A DNA stretch of 64,000 nt from Flavobacterium sasangense DSM 21067 (lineage in GTDB: Bacteria > Bacteroidota > Bacteroidia > Flavobacteriales > Flavobacteriaceae): positions 62,001-126,000 of the forward strand of contig NZ_JMLU01000008.1 of NCBI RefSeq assembly GCF_000686885.1, in the 5' to 3' direction. The translations under genes were made by a program, and so were the position numbers. The notes below the pieces were generated by a model that saw only the letters and a list, made by a program, of their open reading frames with translations, was not told the DNA's origin and did not search any database. Below, in pieces: positions 1 to 7,586 of this stretch (position 1 is its first letter; each line of letters starts with the position of its first letter).

Positions 1-106
1 CAATGCGGAGTTTTTAGGTGATGGTGTCGAAGTTAAACAAAACGACATCACTATTGCAACCAAGTACGAATTATTAATCAGCCACATTGAGTGGAATGTA
101 ATCTAA
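1..106 (+). CDS. Phage tail protein, C-terminal end (partial)
   Basis: The frame beginning at base 2 is open and ends at TAA 104-106, giving 34 residues that end in HIEWNVI. The start is outside the window. It lies seven bases before the tail assembly chaperone, which in Mu-like and most long-tailed phages is the place of the major tail tube protein, so a tube-type role is inferred from position only. The fragment is too short to recognise by sequence. Confidence 0.6.
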   Translation, partial: NAEFLGDGVEVKQNDITIATKYELLISHIEWNVI

Positions 107-113
107 AAAAAAT

Positions 114-467
114 ATGCCAGAAGTTGAAAACAAAAAAGAGGTTATTGTTAAGCCATATACTCCAGAGGTAGTGGCAGAACACGAAGCCAAAGTAGGCGGA
201 AAATCTAATTTGCGTGAAATAATTGTAACCGATGATGAAGGTATTGACTTTTATTATTTGGTAAAACGCCCTTCAAGAAGTGTTGTGCAAGCCATAACAA
301 ATTCAAATACAAAAAATGATATTAATGGAGCTTCAAAAATTTTGTTAGGTTGTGTTTTAGAGGGCGATATGCAAGCTATTGAAAACAACGGAGCAATGTA
401 TTTGGCACTTGTTGAAAACATTACCTCTTTGATTAGTGGTGTTAAGAGCGAGATAAAAAAGCTTTAG
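114..467 (+). CDS. Tail assembly chaperone, short (zero-frame) form
   Basis: A 117-residue protein rich in Lys, Glu and Ile with no membrane segment. It lies between the presumed tail tube gene and the tape measure gene, the place of the lambda G / Mu gp41-type chaperone that coats the tape measure during tail assembly. The last codons read E-I-K-K-L-stop across a slippery heptamer (455-461), so a fraction of ribosomes should shift and make the longer form. The identification rests on position plus the frameshift signal; the sequence family is not recognised by eye. Confidence 0.8.
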   Translation: MPEVENKKEVIVKPYTPEVVAEHEAKVGGKSNLREIIVTDDEGIDFYYLVKRPSRSVVQAITNSNTKNDINGASKILLGCVLEGDMQAIENNGAMYLALVENITSLISGVKSEIKKL

Positions 468-697
468 AGGGGTCTCAACTTGACCCAGAGGACAAAGAAG
501 ACGATAACCAATGGATAGAAAAAGTAAATGCTATCCTACGGTTTTCACTTCAAATTAATCCCGAAGAGCTTTCAAATGCCGAATGGTCAAAGTTATACAA
601 TGAATGGGCTTATGTAAAAAGAAGGGAAAACGAAACATTTGAAATTGTTATAAAAAACGCCCTGTTTGAATTTGGCAAAATATTTTTATCCCGATAA
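114..697 (+). CDS. Tail assembly chaperone, long form made by -1 frameshift
   Basis: Shifting back one base at A AAA AAG (455-461) continues the protein in a second frame to TAA 695-697, giving about 194 residues (GT-type). The second frame opens only at 446, just after TAA 443-445, and holds no ATG, GTG or TTG start before its end, so frameshifting is the only evident way to express it. The extension begins A-L-E-G-S-Q-L and is acidic, then contains W-S-K-L-Y-N-E-W. In lambda the equivalent T domain recruits the tail tube protein to the chaperone-coated tape measure. Confidence 0.85.
455..486 (+). promoter_or_regulatory. Programmed -1 ribosomal frameshift signal
   Basis: The heptamer A AAA AAG at 455-461 is in the zero-frame phase of X XXY YYZ and is the same heptamer as in E. 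coli dnaX. After an 8-base spacer comes a hairpin with stem GGGTC (470-474) and GACCC (482-486) and a 7-base loop. The zero frame stops two codons after the slip site. Confidence 0.85.
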
Positions 698-853
698 TCT
701 TTTTGAAGCTCTATTATTTAAAATGGATTCTATTGCTTTCAAAAAAAACAATACGACTTTCAATATTTTAGGGAAAATAAAAGTATAGGCAAGTAAAAGT
801 GATATAAAAATCACAAAAACCATAATCACATAAAAAGTAAAAGTTTCATACAT
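686..853 (-). CDS. Possible small antisense membrane protein
   Basis: A 55-residue minus-strand frame fills the 188-base gap between the chaperone and tape measure genes. From the ATG at 851-853 it encodes a strongly hydrophobic stretch (about residues 4-40) followed by a basic tail with K-A-I-E-S-I-L. It would be the only minus-strand gene in the phage part. No clear promoter is seen. It could be an uncharacterised inner-membrane protein or chance, since AT-rich DNA often gives hydrophobic frames. Confidence 0.3.
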   Translation of the reverse strand: MYETFTFYVIMVFVIFISLLLAYTFIFPKILKVVLFFLKAIESILNNRASKRLSG

Positions 854-885
854 CGTTATACGAATTTGAGCAAAGATAATAAAAA

Positions 886-2901
886 ATGTCAAACGCAATT
901 ACAACTTGGGAGCTAAAGTTTAAAGACTTGATTTCAAACTCAGTACAAAAAGTGCAAGAGGTTGTAAATACTGCGAGTACACGAGTTGATAATTTAGGGG
1001 CTTGCTTTAAAAGATTAAACGCAATTGATTTGCAAGCTATATCGCAATCGGCTCAAAATTTGAACCAGCGATTTGAAAACCTTAACCAACCTTTTATTAG
1101 TTATGAAAGTGGATTAGCCGAAGTTTCTGCGATTACTGGAGTAACTGGAAAAGGACTTGAAGATTTAGGAGAGAAAGCCCGTAAAAGTGCCAAAGATTTT
1201 GGAGGAGAGGCCACAGATAGTTTAAATAACTATAAAACACTCCTTTCTAGATTAGGCCCCGATATTGCAAATTCGCCAGAGGCTTTAGAAAAAATGGAAC
1301 GCAATGTCCGTACACTTTCTAAAACAATGGGCAATGATGCCGTTGGTTCTGTTGATGCCTTGACAACTGCAATGTTACAATATGGAGTTGATTTATCTGA
1401 TCCAATTGCGGCCCAAGAAGAAATGGAGCGAATGATGAACATTATGGCGGCAGGTGCAAAAGAAGGTGCGGCGGAAGTTCCAAGTATAGCGGCCGCTTTA
1501 AAAGTGGCAGGAGTGCAAGCCAAACAATCTAATGTTTCCTTTGAAGAAACGAATGCCGTTTTGCAATCATTAGCCGCTGGGGGAAAAGAAGGCTCGGAGG
1601 CGGGTGTTGCTTTGCGAAATGTTTTAGGCAAAATGGCGGGTGTTGATGTATTGCCAAAAGAAGCAGTTGAGAAATTAAACCGATTAGGCGTTAATATGAA
1701 TGTGGTTTCTAATACCTCATTACCATTAACTACACGTTTGCGAGAGCTTAAAAAAGCACAGGGCGATGCTACAATTATGGCTCAAATGTTTGGTACTGAA
1801 AATGCGGCAGCTGCAAGTATTATGCTAAATAGTGTTGATGCTCAAGATGTTTTAAAAACAAAAATAGTCAATACCAATGTAGCGTCAGAACAAGCGGCTA
1901 TTATGATGAACACCACAGCCGAAAAACAAAGTCGTTTAACGGCTTTGTACAATGATGCTAAAATAGCCATTGGCGAATATACGGCAGCTTTTTCGCCTTA
2001 TGTAAGTGCCGGAGCAAACGCCATAAGTATTATGGCAGACGGGAAAAACGCCTACGAAGGATATAAAACGGCATTAAGCGGTGTAAAAACAATGCTAGGT
2101 TTAACAACCGATCAATCTTTGATTAGTGCGGCAAAAACAAAAATAGTTTCTATTGCTCAAGGAGTTTGGACTGGGATAACCAATTTAGCGACAGCGGCAC
2201 AAATGAGGTTGAATGTGGCAATGACTGCAAACCCAATAGGTGTGATAATTGTTGCTATTGTAGCACTTATTGCAGTGGTGGCAACCATAATAAATTATTG
2301 GGACAGTTGGGGTGCGGCAATGAGTTTATTACTTGGGCCAATAGGATTAGTAATTGGTGCGTTCAAATCAATATATGACCATTGGGAAAGTATTAAAACT
2401 GCTTTTAAAACGGATGGAATTATAGGAGGATTAAAACGTATTGGTATGGTTATTTTAGACGCTATTTTAAAGCCAATGCAACAAATGTTCGAGATGGTTG
2501 GACTGGACTCTTGGGCTAAAAAAATTGAAAAATTTAGAAACGATAGCAAGTTAGTTACCAAAGGCGAAAAAGAGCAAAAAGCAAAAGAAGCTCTCGATGC
2601 AAAAACAAGTAAGGTATCAACTACAGAGAAAAAATCAAAAGTAGCTCTTGATACAAAAACGGATAAAACGACTGGTTTAAACCTTAAAAATTTAAACCAA
2701 ACAACAGGCGACAAAAGTGCTAAAAAAACAGGTGTAACAGCAACAGAAGGAAATAATGTTAGTAAGTCAATAGTTCAAAACTTGACCATAAACAATCATT
2801 TTGGAGTTGAACAAGGTACTGATAAAAGAAAATTAGCAGACGAGATAATTGGATTCGTAATAGATAAACTACGTGATGGAACAATTTTAATTGGTGGATA
2901 A
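886..2901 (+). CDS. Phage tail tape measure protein
   Basis: At 671 residues this is the longest gene of the tail cluster. It acts as a ruler for tail length and sits inside the tail tube. The N-terminal part is coiled-coil-like; the central part (about residues 70-330) looks like the TP901-type tape measure core, with A-M-L-Q-Y-G-V-D and repeated A-A-A-L-K-V-A-G segments. A hydrophobic segment begins with N-P-I-G-V-I-I-V at residue 449, as expected for a protein delivered to the membrane during DNA ejection. The C-terminus is Lys/Thr-rich with K-T-S-K / K-T-D-K near-repeats. It is short for a tape measure, suggesting a short tail or division of the job. Confidence 0.9.
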   Translation: MSNAITTWELKFKDLISNSVQKVQEVVNTASTRVDNLGACFKRLNAIDLQAISQSAQNLNQRFENLNQPFISYESGLAEVSAITGVTGKGLEDLGEKARKSAKDFGGEATDSLNNYKTLLSRLGPDIANSPEALEKMERNVRTLSKTMGNDAVGSVDALTTAMLQYGVDLSDPIAAQEEMERMMNIMAAGAKEGAAEVPSIAAALKVAGVQAKQSNVSFEETNAVLQSLAAGGKEGSEAGVALRNVLGKMAGVDVLPKEAVEKLNRLGVNMNVVSNTSLPLTTRLRELKKAQGDATIMAQMFGTENAAAASIMLNSVDAQDVLKTKIVNTNVASEQAAIMMNTTAEKQSRLTALYNDAKIAIGEYTAAFSPYVSAGANAISIMADGKNAYEGYKTALSGVKTMLGLTTDQSLISAAKTKIVSIAQGVWTGITNLATAAQMRLNVAMTANPIGVIIVAIVALIAVVATIINYWDSWGAAMSLLLGPIGLVIGAFKSIYDHWESIKTAFKTDGIIGGLKRIGMVILDAILKPMQQMFEMVGLDSWAKKIEKFRNDSKLVTKGEKEQKAKEALDAKTSKVSTTEKKSKVALDTKTDKTTGLNLKNLNQTTGDKSAKKTGVTATEGNNVSKSIVQNLTINNHFGVEQGTDKRKLADEIIGFVIDKLRDGTILIGG

Positions 2902-2902
2902 T

Positions 2903-3538
2903 ATGGCAGATTCAAGATACAACCTTTCGCAATTATTTAAAGCGGCATTTGGAATTAACTCTCCAATATTCATTACTCAACCATTATCAAAAGAGCAAAA
3001 AGAAACTTTTGATTATAAAGGTATTGAAATGATAAAAGATTATCATAAATCGGAGGCAACCAGTTGGATGGGAACACCTATAATTGGGCTACTAAAATTT
3101 AAAGGCGGAACGTATAAACAATATAACTCGAGCGGAGTTTTAGAGGATAGACAAATGCCGGACTTTACATTACCACCAGCAACGTTGTTTTCATTCCGTA
3201 GAGCAAAGAATATTACCAAAACAAACCTTTTGGGAAGTAATGGTACTGTTAAAGAAATTTTCGGATTTGATGACTGGATAATTGAAGCAAAAGGGTTGGC
3301 TATTGATACTCCCGAAATGAGTGCGACTGACCAAATTAAAACTTTGGGAGAATGGGAAAATTTAGCGGCATCAATTGAGATAAGTGGGAGCTTATTTACT
3401 AACAAAAATATTCACGCCATTACAATTGATGACTACAAAGAAGAAAGCGTACAGGGCTCGCCTGGTATCATTCCGTTTTCAATGGTTTTAAGTTCGGATG
3501 AGTCTATTGTTTTGATTTTACCAGATACAAACGATTAG
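2903..3538 (+). CDS. Phage tail protein after tape measure (gp43/N-like position)
   Basis: Encodes 211 residues. The ATG at 2903 directly follows the tape measure stop (2899-2901); an earlier TTG at 2891 is possible but less likely. It holds W-M-G-T-P-I-I-G-L-L and a central stretch beginning L-P-P-A-T-L-F-S. I recall similar proteins in Bacteroidota prophages as a domain of unknown function (DUF6046-like), but cannot confirm that here. In Mu this slot holds the DNA circularisation/tail protein N, so a role linking tube and baseplate is inferred from position. Confidence 0.6.
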   Translation: MADSRYNLSQLFKAAFGINSPIFITQPLSKEQKETFDYKGIEMIKDYHKSEATSWMGTPIIGLLKFKGGTYKQYNSSGVLEDRQMPDFTLPPATLFSFRRAKNITKTNLLGSNGTVKEIFGFDDWIIEAKGLAIDTPEMSATDQIKTLGEWENLAASIEISGSLFTNKNIHAITIDDYKEESVQGSPGIIPFSMVLSSDESIVLILPDTND

Positions 3539-3541
3539 ATT

Positions 3542-4522
3542 ATGACTTTACCAATGAACTGCCGTATCGTGTTTGCTAAAAATGATCGCAGATCTGGAAT
3601 AGTTTTAACACAGGCAACCGAAATAATAGTTGATAGTTCGTGGAAGCTATTAACATCAACGGCCGAAATTGTAATTCCACGCAAAGTAAAGTTCTTTGAT
3701 AAAAATAATGTTAGGGAGGTCTTCAGACGAGGCGACTATGTAACCATCGCATTTGGCTATAATGGTAATAACGTTGAGGAGTTCAGAGGCTATATAACAG
3801 AAGTTTCTGCAGATATTCCAATTAGAATAAAACTACAGGACGAAATGTGGAAACTTAAACAAGTTCCTGTAAACTTTAGTAGCCCGAATATTAGCTTAAA
3901 AGATTTACTTACTTCTATTGCTCCAGGATATAAAGTTGATGCTTTAGAGGGTGTTCAAATAGGAAGTGTTCGTTTTCCTAAAACTACGGTTGCCGCAGTT
4001 TTAGAAAAATTGCAACAAGATCCGTGGAAGTTGAATACTTATTTTAAAACGGTCAACGGCTCTCCAGTTCTTGTATGTGGTAAGTATTATGCTGATGATA
4101 GTGATGTTGCAAAAGTTAAGTTCAATTTAGAGCGTAATTGTGTAAGTAGCTCTTTGAACTATGTCCGTAAAGATGATATTCAAATATTAATTAAAGGAGT
4201 TTCAACTCTATCAAATGGGACAAAAATTGAAGTTGAGTTTGGAGATAAAGACGGACAAACAAGACAGCTCACTCATTACAATAAAACAAAAAGTGAACTC
4301 GAGGTTTTAGTAAAACTAGACTTCGAAAAAAGTAAACAAGACCGATTTGATGGCTCATATACCGCATTTGGTATTCCATCAGTAAAGCACGGACAAAAAG
4401 CGGATTTAACAAGTTCTTTATATGATGATAGGAACGGAATTTATTATATCGAAGGAGTTACAAAAACATTTAACCGAGAAGGAATTCGTCAGGTTATAAA
4501 ATTAGATCAAAAAACAAGTTGA
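3542..4522 (+). CDS. Baseplate hub protein, phage late control gpD-like
   Basis: A 326-residue protein beginning M-T-L-P-M-N-C-R-I-V, with beta-rich sequence (E-I-V-I-P-R-K-V; G-D-Y-V-T-I-A-F-G-Y) typical of the gpD/gp27/VgrG hub fold, and a C-terminal segment Y-Y-I-E-G-V-T-K-T-F like the last hub domain. It occupies the Mu gp44 slot and should form the central baseplate ring that the tube and spike attach to. The gene stops in a 4-base overlap with the next one, so the two are probably translationally coupled. Confidence 0.7.
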   Translation: MTLPMNCRIVFAKNDRRSGIVLTQATEIIVDSSWKLLTSTAEIVIPRKVKFFDKNNVREVFRRGDYVTIAFGYNGNNVEEFRGYITEVSADIPIRIKLQDEMWKLKQVPVNFSSPNISLKDLLTSIAPGYKVDALEGVQIGSVRFPKTTVAAVLEKLQQDPWKLNTYFKTVNGSPVLVCGKYYADDSDVAKVKFNLERNCVSSSLNYVRKDDIQILIKGVSTLSNGTKIEVEFGDKDGQTRQLTHYNKTKSELEVLVKLDFEKSKQDRFDGSYTAFGIPSVKHGQKADLTSSLYDDRNGIYYIEGVTKTFNREGIRQVIKLDQKTS

Positions 4523-5043
4523 AAAGAGGAGATAACATAACGGAGCTTGGTGCGGTTCTTAATGAGAGAACTAAAAAACTGATTGATGTTCAAACGCATT
4601 GGTGCAATGTGAAATCAGTTGACTGGGACAAAAAGACAATGGTTGCTACTGGGTTAGTTGACGATTTGGATTTTTTCGATGTTAATCTAGGAGTTGGCTC
4701 AATTTATAAAAAGCCAAAAATTAAAACAAAATGCCTTATTGGTATCATAAATAATAACATTGCCGATGCCTTTTTGATTGAATGCGATGAGATAGAAGAA
4801 ATTGTTTTTACCAGTGGAGAAAGCGAATTCATAATTAAAGAGGAGGGCTTTATTGTCAAACAAGGTGGCGAGAGCTTAAAGGAAGTTTTTAATGATTTAT
4901 TTGAACAAAAAAACAAATTGAACGAAGAAGTTCAAAAAATTGTTGTGAGCATTGGAGTATCTCCAAACGTTCCAGCATTAGTTCAAATAGCGACAGAAAC
5001 CGACCAAATTAAAGGCCGTTTAAACACCATTTTAATAGAGTAA
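4519..5043 (+). CDS. Baseplate spike-like protein (gpV/gp45 position)
   Basis: A 174-residue protein with TTG start at 4519 overlapping the stop of the hub gene (TTGA). Residues 20-90 could form an OB-like barrel (W-C-N-V-K-S-V-D-W-D), followed by short beta repeats (S-G-E-S-E-F-I-I-K-E-E-G-F) like a small triple-beta spike, then a helical C-terminus. Its position directly after the hub matches Mu gp45, the membrane-piercing spike. The assignment rests on order and secondary-structure impression, not on a recognised motif. Confidence 0.55.
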   Translation: MKRGDNITELGAVLNERTKKLIDVQTHWCNVKSVDWDKKTMVATGLVDDLDFFDVNLGVGSIYKKPKIKTKCLIGIINNNIADAFLIECDEIEEIVFTSGESEFIIKEEGFIVKQGGESLKEVFNDLFEQKNKLNEEVQKIVVSIGVSPNVPALVQIATETDQIKGRLNTILIE

Positions 5044-5045
5044 AA

Positions 5046-5249
5046 ATGCCATTAAATAAATTAACATTAAAGAATAAGCTAATTCAGATATTTTCTCAAC
5101 CTGATACGGATAGTAACGTTGAGCAAGTAGCGGAACAAATAGCCGATGCAATTGATGAGTATGTAAAAGAGGCAAAGATTGTTTATACAAATGGGTTAAC
5201 GGCTCCTAATGGGCCCGTGACTGGAACGTTTAACGGAAATTTACAATAA
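5046..5249 (+). CDS. Small phage protein of unknown function
   Basis: A 67-residue protein. The N-terminal 45 residues look helical and acidic (E-Q-V-A-E-Q-I-A-D-A-I-D-E-Y), and the end N-G-L-T-A-P-N-G-P-V-T-G-T-F-N-G resembles the tip of a phage structural protein. It starts two bases after the spike-like gene and its stop overlaps the ATG of the gpW-like gene (TAATG), so it belongs to the baseplate operon. Possibly a spike cap or minor baseplate part; not recognised. Confidence 0.6.
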   Translation: MPLNKLTLKNKLIQIFSQPDTDSNVEQVAEQIADAIDEYVKEAKIVYTNGLTAPNGPVTGTFNGNLQ

Positions 5250-5530
5250 TGTATTACGAAAGCGACATATTACTTGATGATAGCGATGACCTTAACATTG
5301 TTAATGGTGACTTTGTCATTGGAGAAAGTACGCTTCAGGAGGTTGGTATCATCTTGAGATTAAACTCTGGAGAATTACGCAATGATCCTGTGCTAGCTCC
5401 TAACTTGATTCAGTTGGTAAATAGTGCATCCAATGACCAAGAATTTGAGGAGCGAGTTCGTTTATTTTTAAGAAGGGACAACAAAAACTATGAGGACATC
5501 AAAAAGTTAATCAATATAAAAAAGAGATAA
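5249..5530 (+). CDS. Baseplate wedge protein, gpW/gp25-like
   Basis: A 93-residue acidic protein. The motif I-L-R-L-N-S-G-E-L-R-N-D-P near residues 35-47 and the flanking helices fit the gpW/T4 gp25 family, which starts sheath assembly in contractile tails. It sits between spike and J-like genes as in Mu (gp46) and P2 (W). Both ends overlap neighbours by one base (TAATG), indicating coupled translation. If correct, the phage has a contractile tail, which fits a Mu-like phage. Confidence 0.65.
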   Translation: MYYESDILLDDSDDLNIVNGDFVIGESTLQEVGIILRLNSGELRNDPVLAPNLIQLVNSASNDQEFEERVRLFLRRDNKNYEDIKKLINIKKR

Positions 5531-5886
5531 TGGATAATTTAATTAATGAGATTATTATGCTTTCGGCTACTGGCGGAATTGGCGGGTTTTTCGGTTGGTT
5601 TTTTACTAGACGAAAACAAAATGCGGAGGCAACAGGTAGTGAAATTGATAATGGCTCAAAGGTGGTTGAACTTTATAAAAATGCTTTAGATGACTTAAGT
5701 ATTCGCTATGAAGATAAATACAAACACGTTCAGGAGATGTCTGATAATATTGCAAATCTTTTTGAAAAAAAGGAACAAATATTACTGCAGGAAATAGAGT
5801 ACCATAAAAAACAAGCCGCACTATACAAAAAGATGTATGACGATAAAGTAAGAGAATTTAACAAATATAAAAAGGAGCATCCGTGA
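5530..5886 (+). CDS. Membrane-anchored coiled-coil protein, spanin- or holin-like
   Basis: 118 residues: an N-terminal hydrophobic segment (about residues 8-25, A-T-G-G-I-G-G-F-F-G-W-F-F), then R-R-K and a long charged coiled coil to the end. This single-anchor plus coiled-coil layout is seen in inner-membrane spanins and in some holin-associated proteins. It is oddly placed between baseplate genes rather than with lysis genes, so a tail-linked role is also possible. The gene overlaps the next by four bases (GTGA). Confidence 0.5.
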   Translation: MDNLINEIIMLSATGGIGGFFGWFFTRRKQNAEATGSEIDNGSKVVELYKNALDDLSIRYEDKYKHVQEMSDNIANLFEKKEQILLQEIEYHKKQAALYKKMYDDKVREFNKYKKEHP

Positions 5887-6164
5887 TAACTGTACTATCT
5901 AATCAATCATTATTAGACATTGCCATTCAAGAAGATGGAAACGTTTTAGCCGCTTTTGAGTGGGCTTTAGCCAATGGCATTTCTATTACTGAAGAATTAG
6001 TACCAGGACAAAAACTGATTGTTCCAAGTTCTGTTAATAGAGACAATGATATTGCTCAATATTTTAAAAGCAAAACACAAAACATTGCAACCAGTTATCC
6101 AGTTCAACTATTAGACAATAGTTTGGATTATATGTTTGCCTACGAATTCGCAATAAGTTTATAA
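5883..6164 (+). CDS. LysM-like tail protein
   Basis: 93 residues with a GTG start at 5883 inside the stop of the previous gene. Residues 8-50 read like a LysM fold: S-L-L-D-I-A-I-Q-E-D-G, then A-N-G-I-S-I-T-E-E-L-V-P-G-Q-K-L-I-V-P. Short LysM proteins (P2 gpX type) are common next to phage baseplate genes, where they bind peptidoglycan or join tail parts. The C-terminal 40 residues have no recognisable feature. Confidence 0.65.
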   Translation: MITVLSNQSLLDIAIQEDGNVLAAFEWALANGISITEELVPGQKLIVPSSVNRDNDIAQYFKSKTQNIATSYPVQLLDNSLDYMFAYEFAISL

Positions 6165-6165
6165 A

Positions 6166-7077
6166 ATGGCTAGATCAATTAACGACATACAAACTGAAAT
6201 TTTAACGGCTAGAAATACTGCCGCAGAACTCTCTCCATTAGAAATTTTAACGGATAGTGAGCAAACCATTCTAAACGCAAATAGCTCGAGTAAGGTTAGT
6301 ATTTGGAGACGTTGGGTGTGGGTGTTTTCTTTTGGCCAATTTGTTTTGGAACAATACTGGGACGCTTTTAGAATAGAAATTGAAGCTCGAATCGCTCAAT
6401 CTCGTATCCATACACCAAAGTGGTACAGAGAAAAGGCCCTCGACTTTTTATTTGGAGTTCCATTAGTCCAGGACAAAGATTATTACGATTTAAGTTTATT
6501 AACTGATGCCGAAATTTTGGCGGCTAAAATTGTGGCCAATGCCGCTTCGGTTAGAGTAGTTCAAAATGGATACGGAACTTTAAGGTTAAAAGTTGTGCGC
6601 AATGTTGGCGGAGAGTATGCTCCAGTATTGCCCGAACACTTAACCGCATTAGATATTTATTTCAATCATCACATTGCCGATGCCGGTACAGTTGTAAATG
6701 TTACGACTGGAGATGCAGACCTTTTGAAATTGAAGCTCGACATTTATTATGATCCATTGATTTTGGGAGCGGATGGTTCTCGCCTTGATGGAACTAATTT
6801 AACTCCAGTTATAACACAGATTAAAGAGTATTTAAAATCTATTGATTTTGAAAACGGAAAGTTAGTGTTAACCTACTTGACCGATAAATTGCAAAAGGTG
6901 GACGGAGTTGTTTTACCAGTAGTAAAAGAGGCATTTTCAAAGTATGGTACTTATGAATACTCAACTATTGGAGTGCAGAACGTAGGCGTAATAAATGAAA
7001 TACGAATTGCCGATGCCGGGTATATGAAACTTGACGAGAGTGAATTGTTAATTAACTACATACCATATACAGAATAA
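6166..7077 (+). CDS. Baseplate J-like protein
   Basis: 303 residues. The N-terminus (S-I-N-D-I-Q-T-E-I-L) and W-R-R-W-V-W-V-F-S segment, a central domain with two D-A-G-T-V-V-N-V-like stretches, and the C-terminal I-N-E-I-R-I-A-D-A-G fit the baseplate J family (Mu gp47, T4 gp6), whose copies form the baseplate wedge ring. The order gpW-like, LysM, J-like, gpI-like supports this. The next gene's ATG overlaps this stop (TAATGG). Confidence 0.7.
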   Translation: MARSINDIQTEILTARNTAAELSPLEILTDSEQTILNANSSSKVSIWRRWVWVFSFGQFVLEQYWDAFRIEIEARIAQSRIHTPKWYREKALDFLFGVPLVQDKDYYDLSLLTDAEILAAKIVANAASVRVVQNGYGTLRLKVVRNVGGEYAPVLPEHLTALDIYFNHHIADAGTVVNVTTGDADLLKLKLDIYYDPLILGADGSRLDGTNLTPVITQIKEYLKSIDFENGKLVLTYLTDKLQKVDGVVLPVVKEAFSKYGTYEYSTIGVQNVGVINEIRIADAGYMKLDESELLINYIPYTE

Positions 7078-7586
7078 TGGATAATGTTTATAACATAAAC
7101 TGGAGAAAATTCATAATCGAAAACCTCGAGGTTGATTTACGCCGTGCAAAAACTGTTAAGTGGTTGGAGGTTTTATTTAAGCCAATTATAAGACTACATA
7201 TTGAGTTTTTGGCATTTCGTACACAGGCATTATACAAGGTGAACCACAACTCGCAAATTTGCTATTTACAGGCAGTTTTGAATGATAGCTTCGATAATGT
7301 ACAAAGGAGAATCATTATAAGAAATGCTAAAATAAAAGAGCCTTTATGGTTTTATGAGCCAGAAGAAAATAAGCCGGTTGTTTTCTACGAACCCGAAGAC
7401 AACAAACCTGTTTACTTTAGGGAGGAGTGGGAACTTTTAGGAGATGGTGCTGATTTTACAGTATTAGTTCCCATTGACTTAAAACCATTAACGGCATTAG
7501 AAGAAGTTGCTTTTTTAATTAAAATGAAAGCACAGTTAGATTATTACAAATTATTCGTTAAAAACTATATAATATTATGGGTTTAG
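7077..7586 (+). CDS. Tail protein in the gpI/gp48 position
   Basis: 169 residues. The N-terminal half is aromatic and helical (Y-N-I-N-W-R-K-F; V-K-W-L-E-V-L-F-K-P-I-I-R-L). The middle carries a near-duplicated proline-acid unit, F-Y-E-P-E-E-N-K-P-V followed by F-Y-E-P-E-D-N-K-P-V, ten codons each, which is probably an exposed loop. In Mu the gene between J and the fibre is gp48 (P2 gpI), the connector of fibre and baseplate; the role here is positional. It overlaps the collar gene by 10 bases. Confidence 0.55.
   Translation: MDNVYNINWRKFIIENLEVDLRRAKTVKWLEVLFKPIIRLHIEFLAFRTQALYKVNHNSQICYLQAVLNDSFDNVQRRIIIRNAKIKEPLWFYEPEENKPVVFYEPEDNKPVYFREEWELLGDGADFTVLVPIDLKPLTALEEVAFLIKMKAQLDYYKLFVKNYIILWV

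Noticed and set aside
1230..1631. 133-residue minus-strand frame in the tape measure gene
   Set aside because: Fully inside a well-supported gene; its composition (Ala/Ser/Pro-rich) is the mirror of the tape measure codons.
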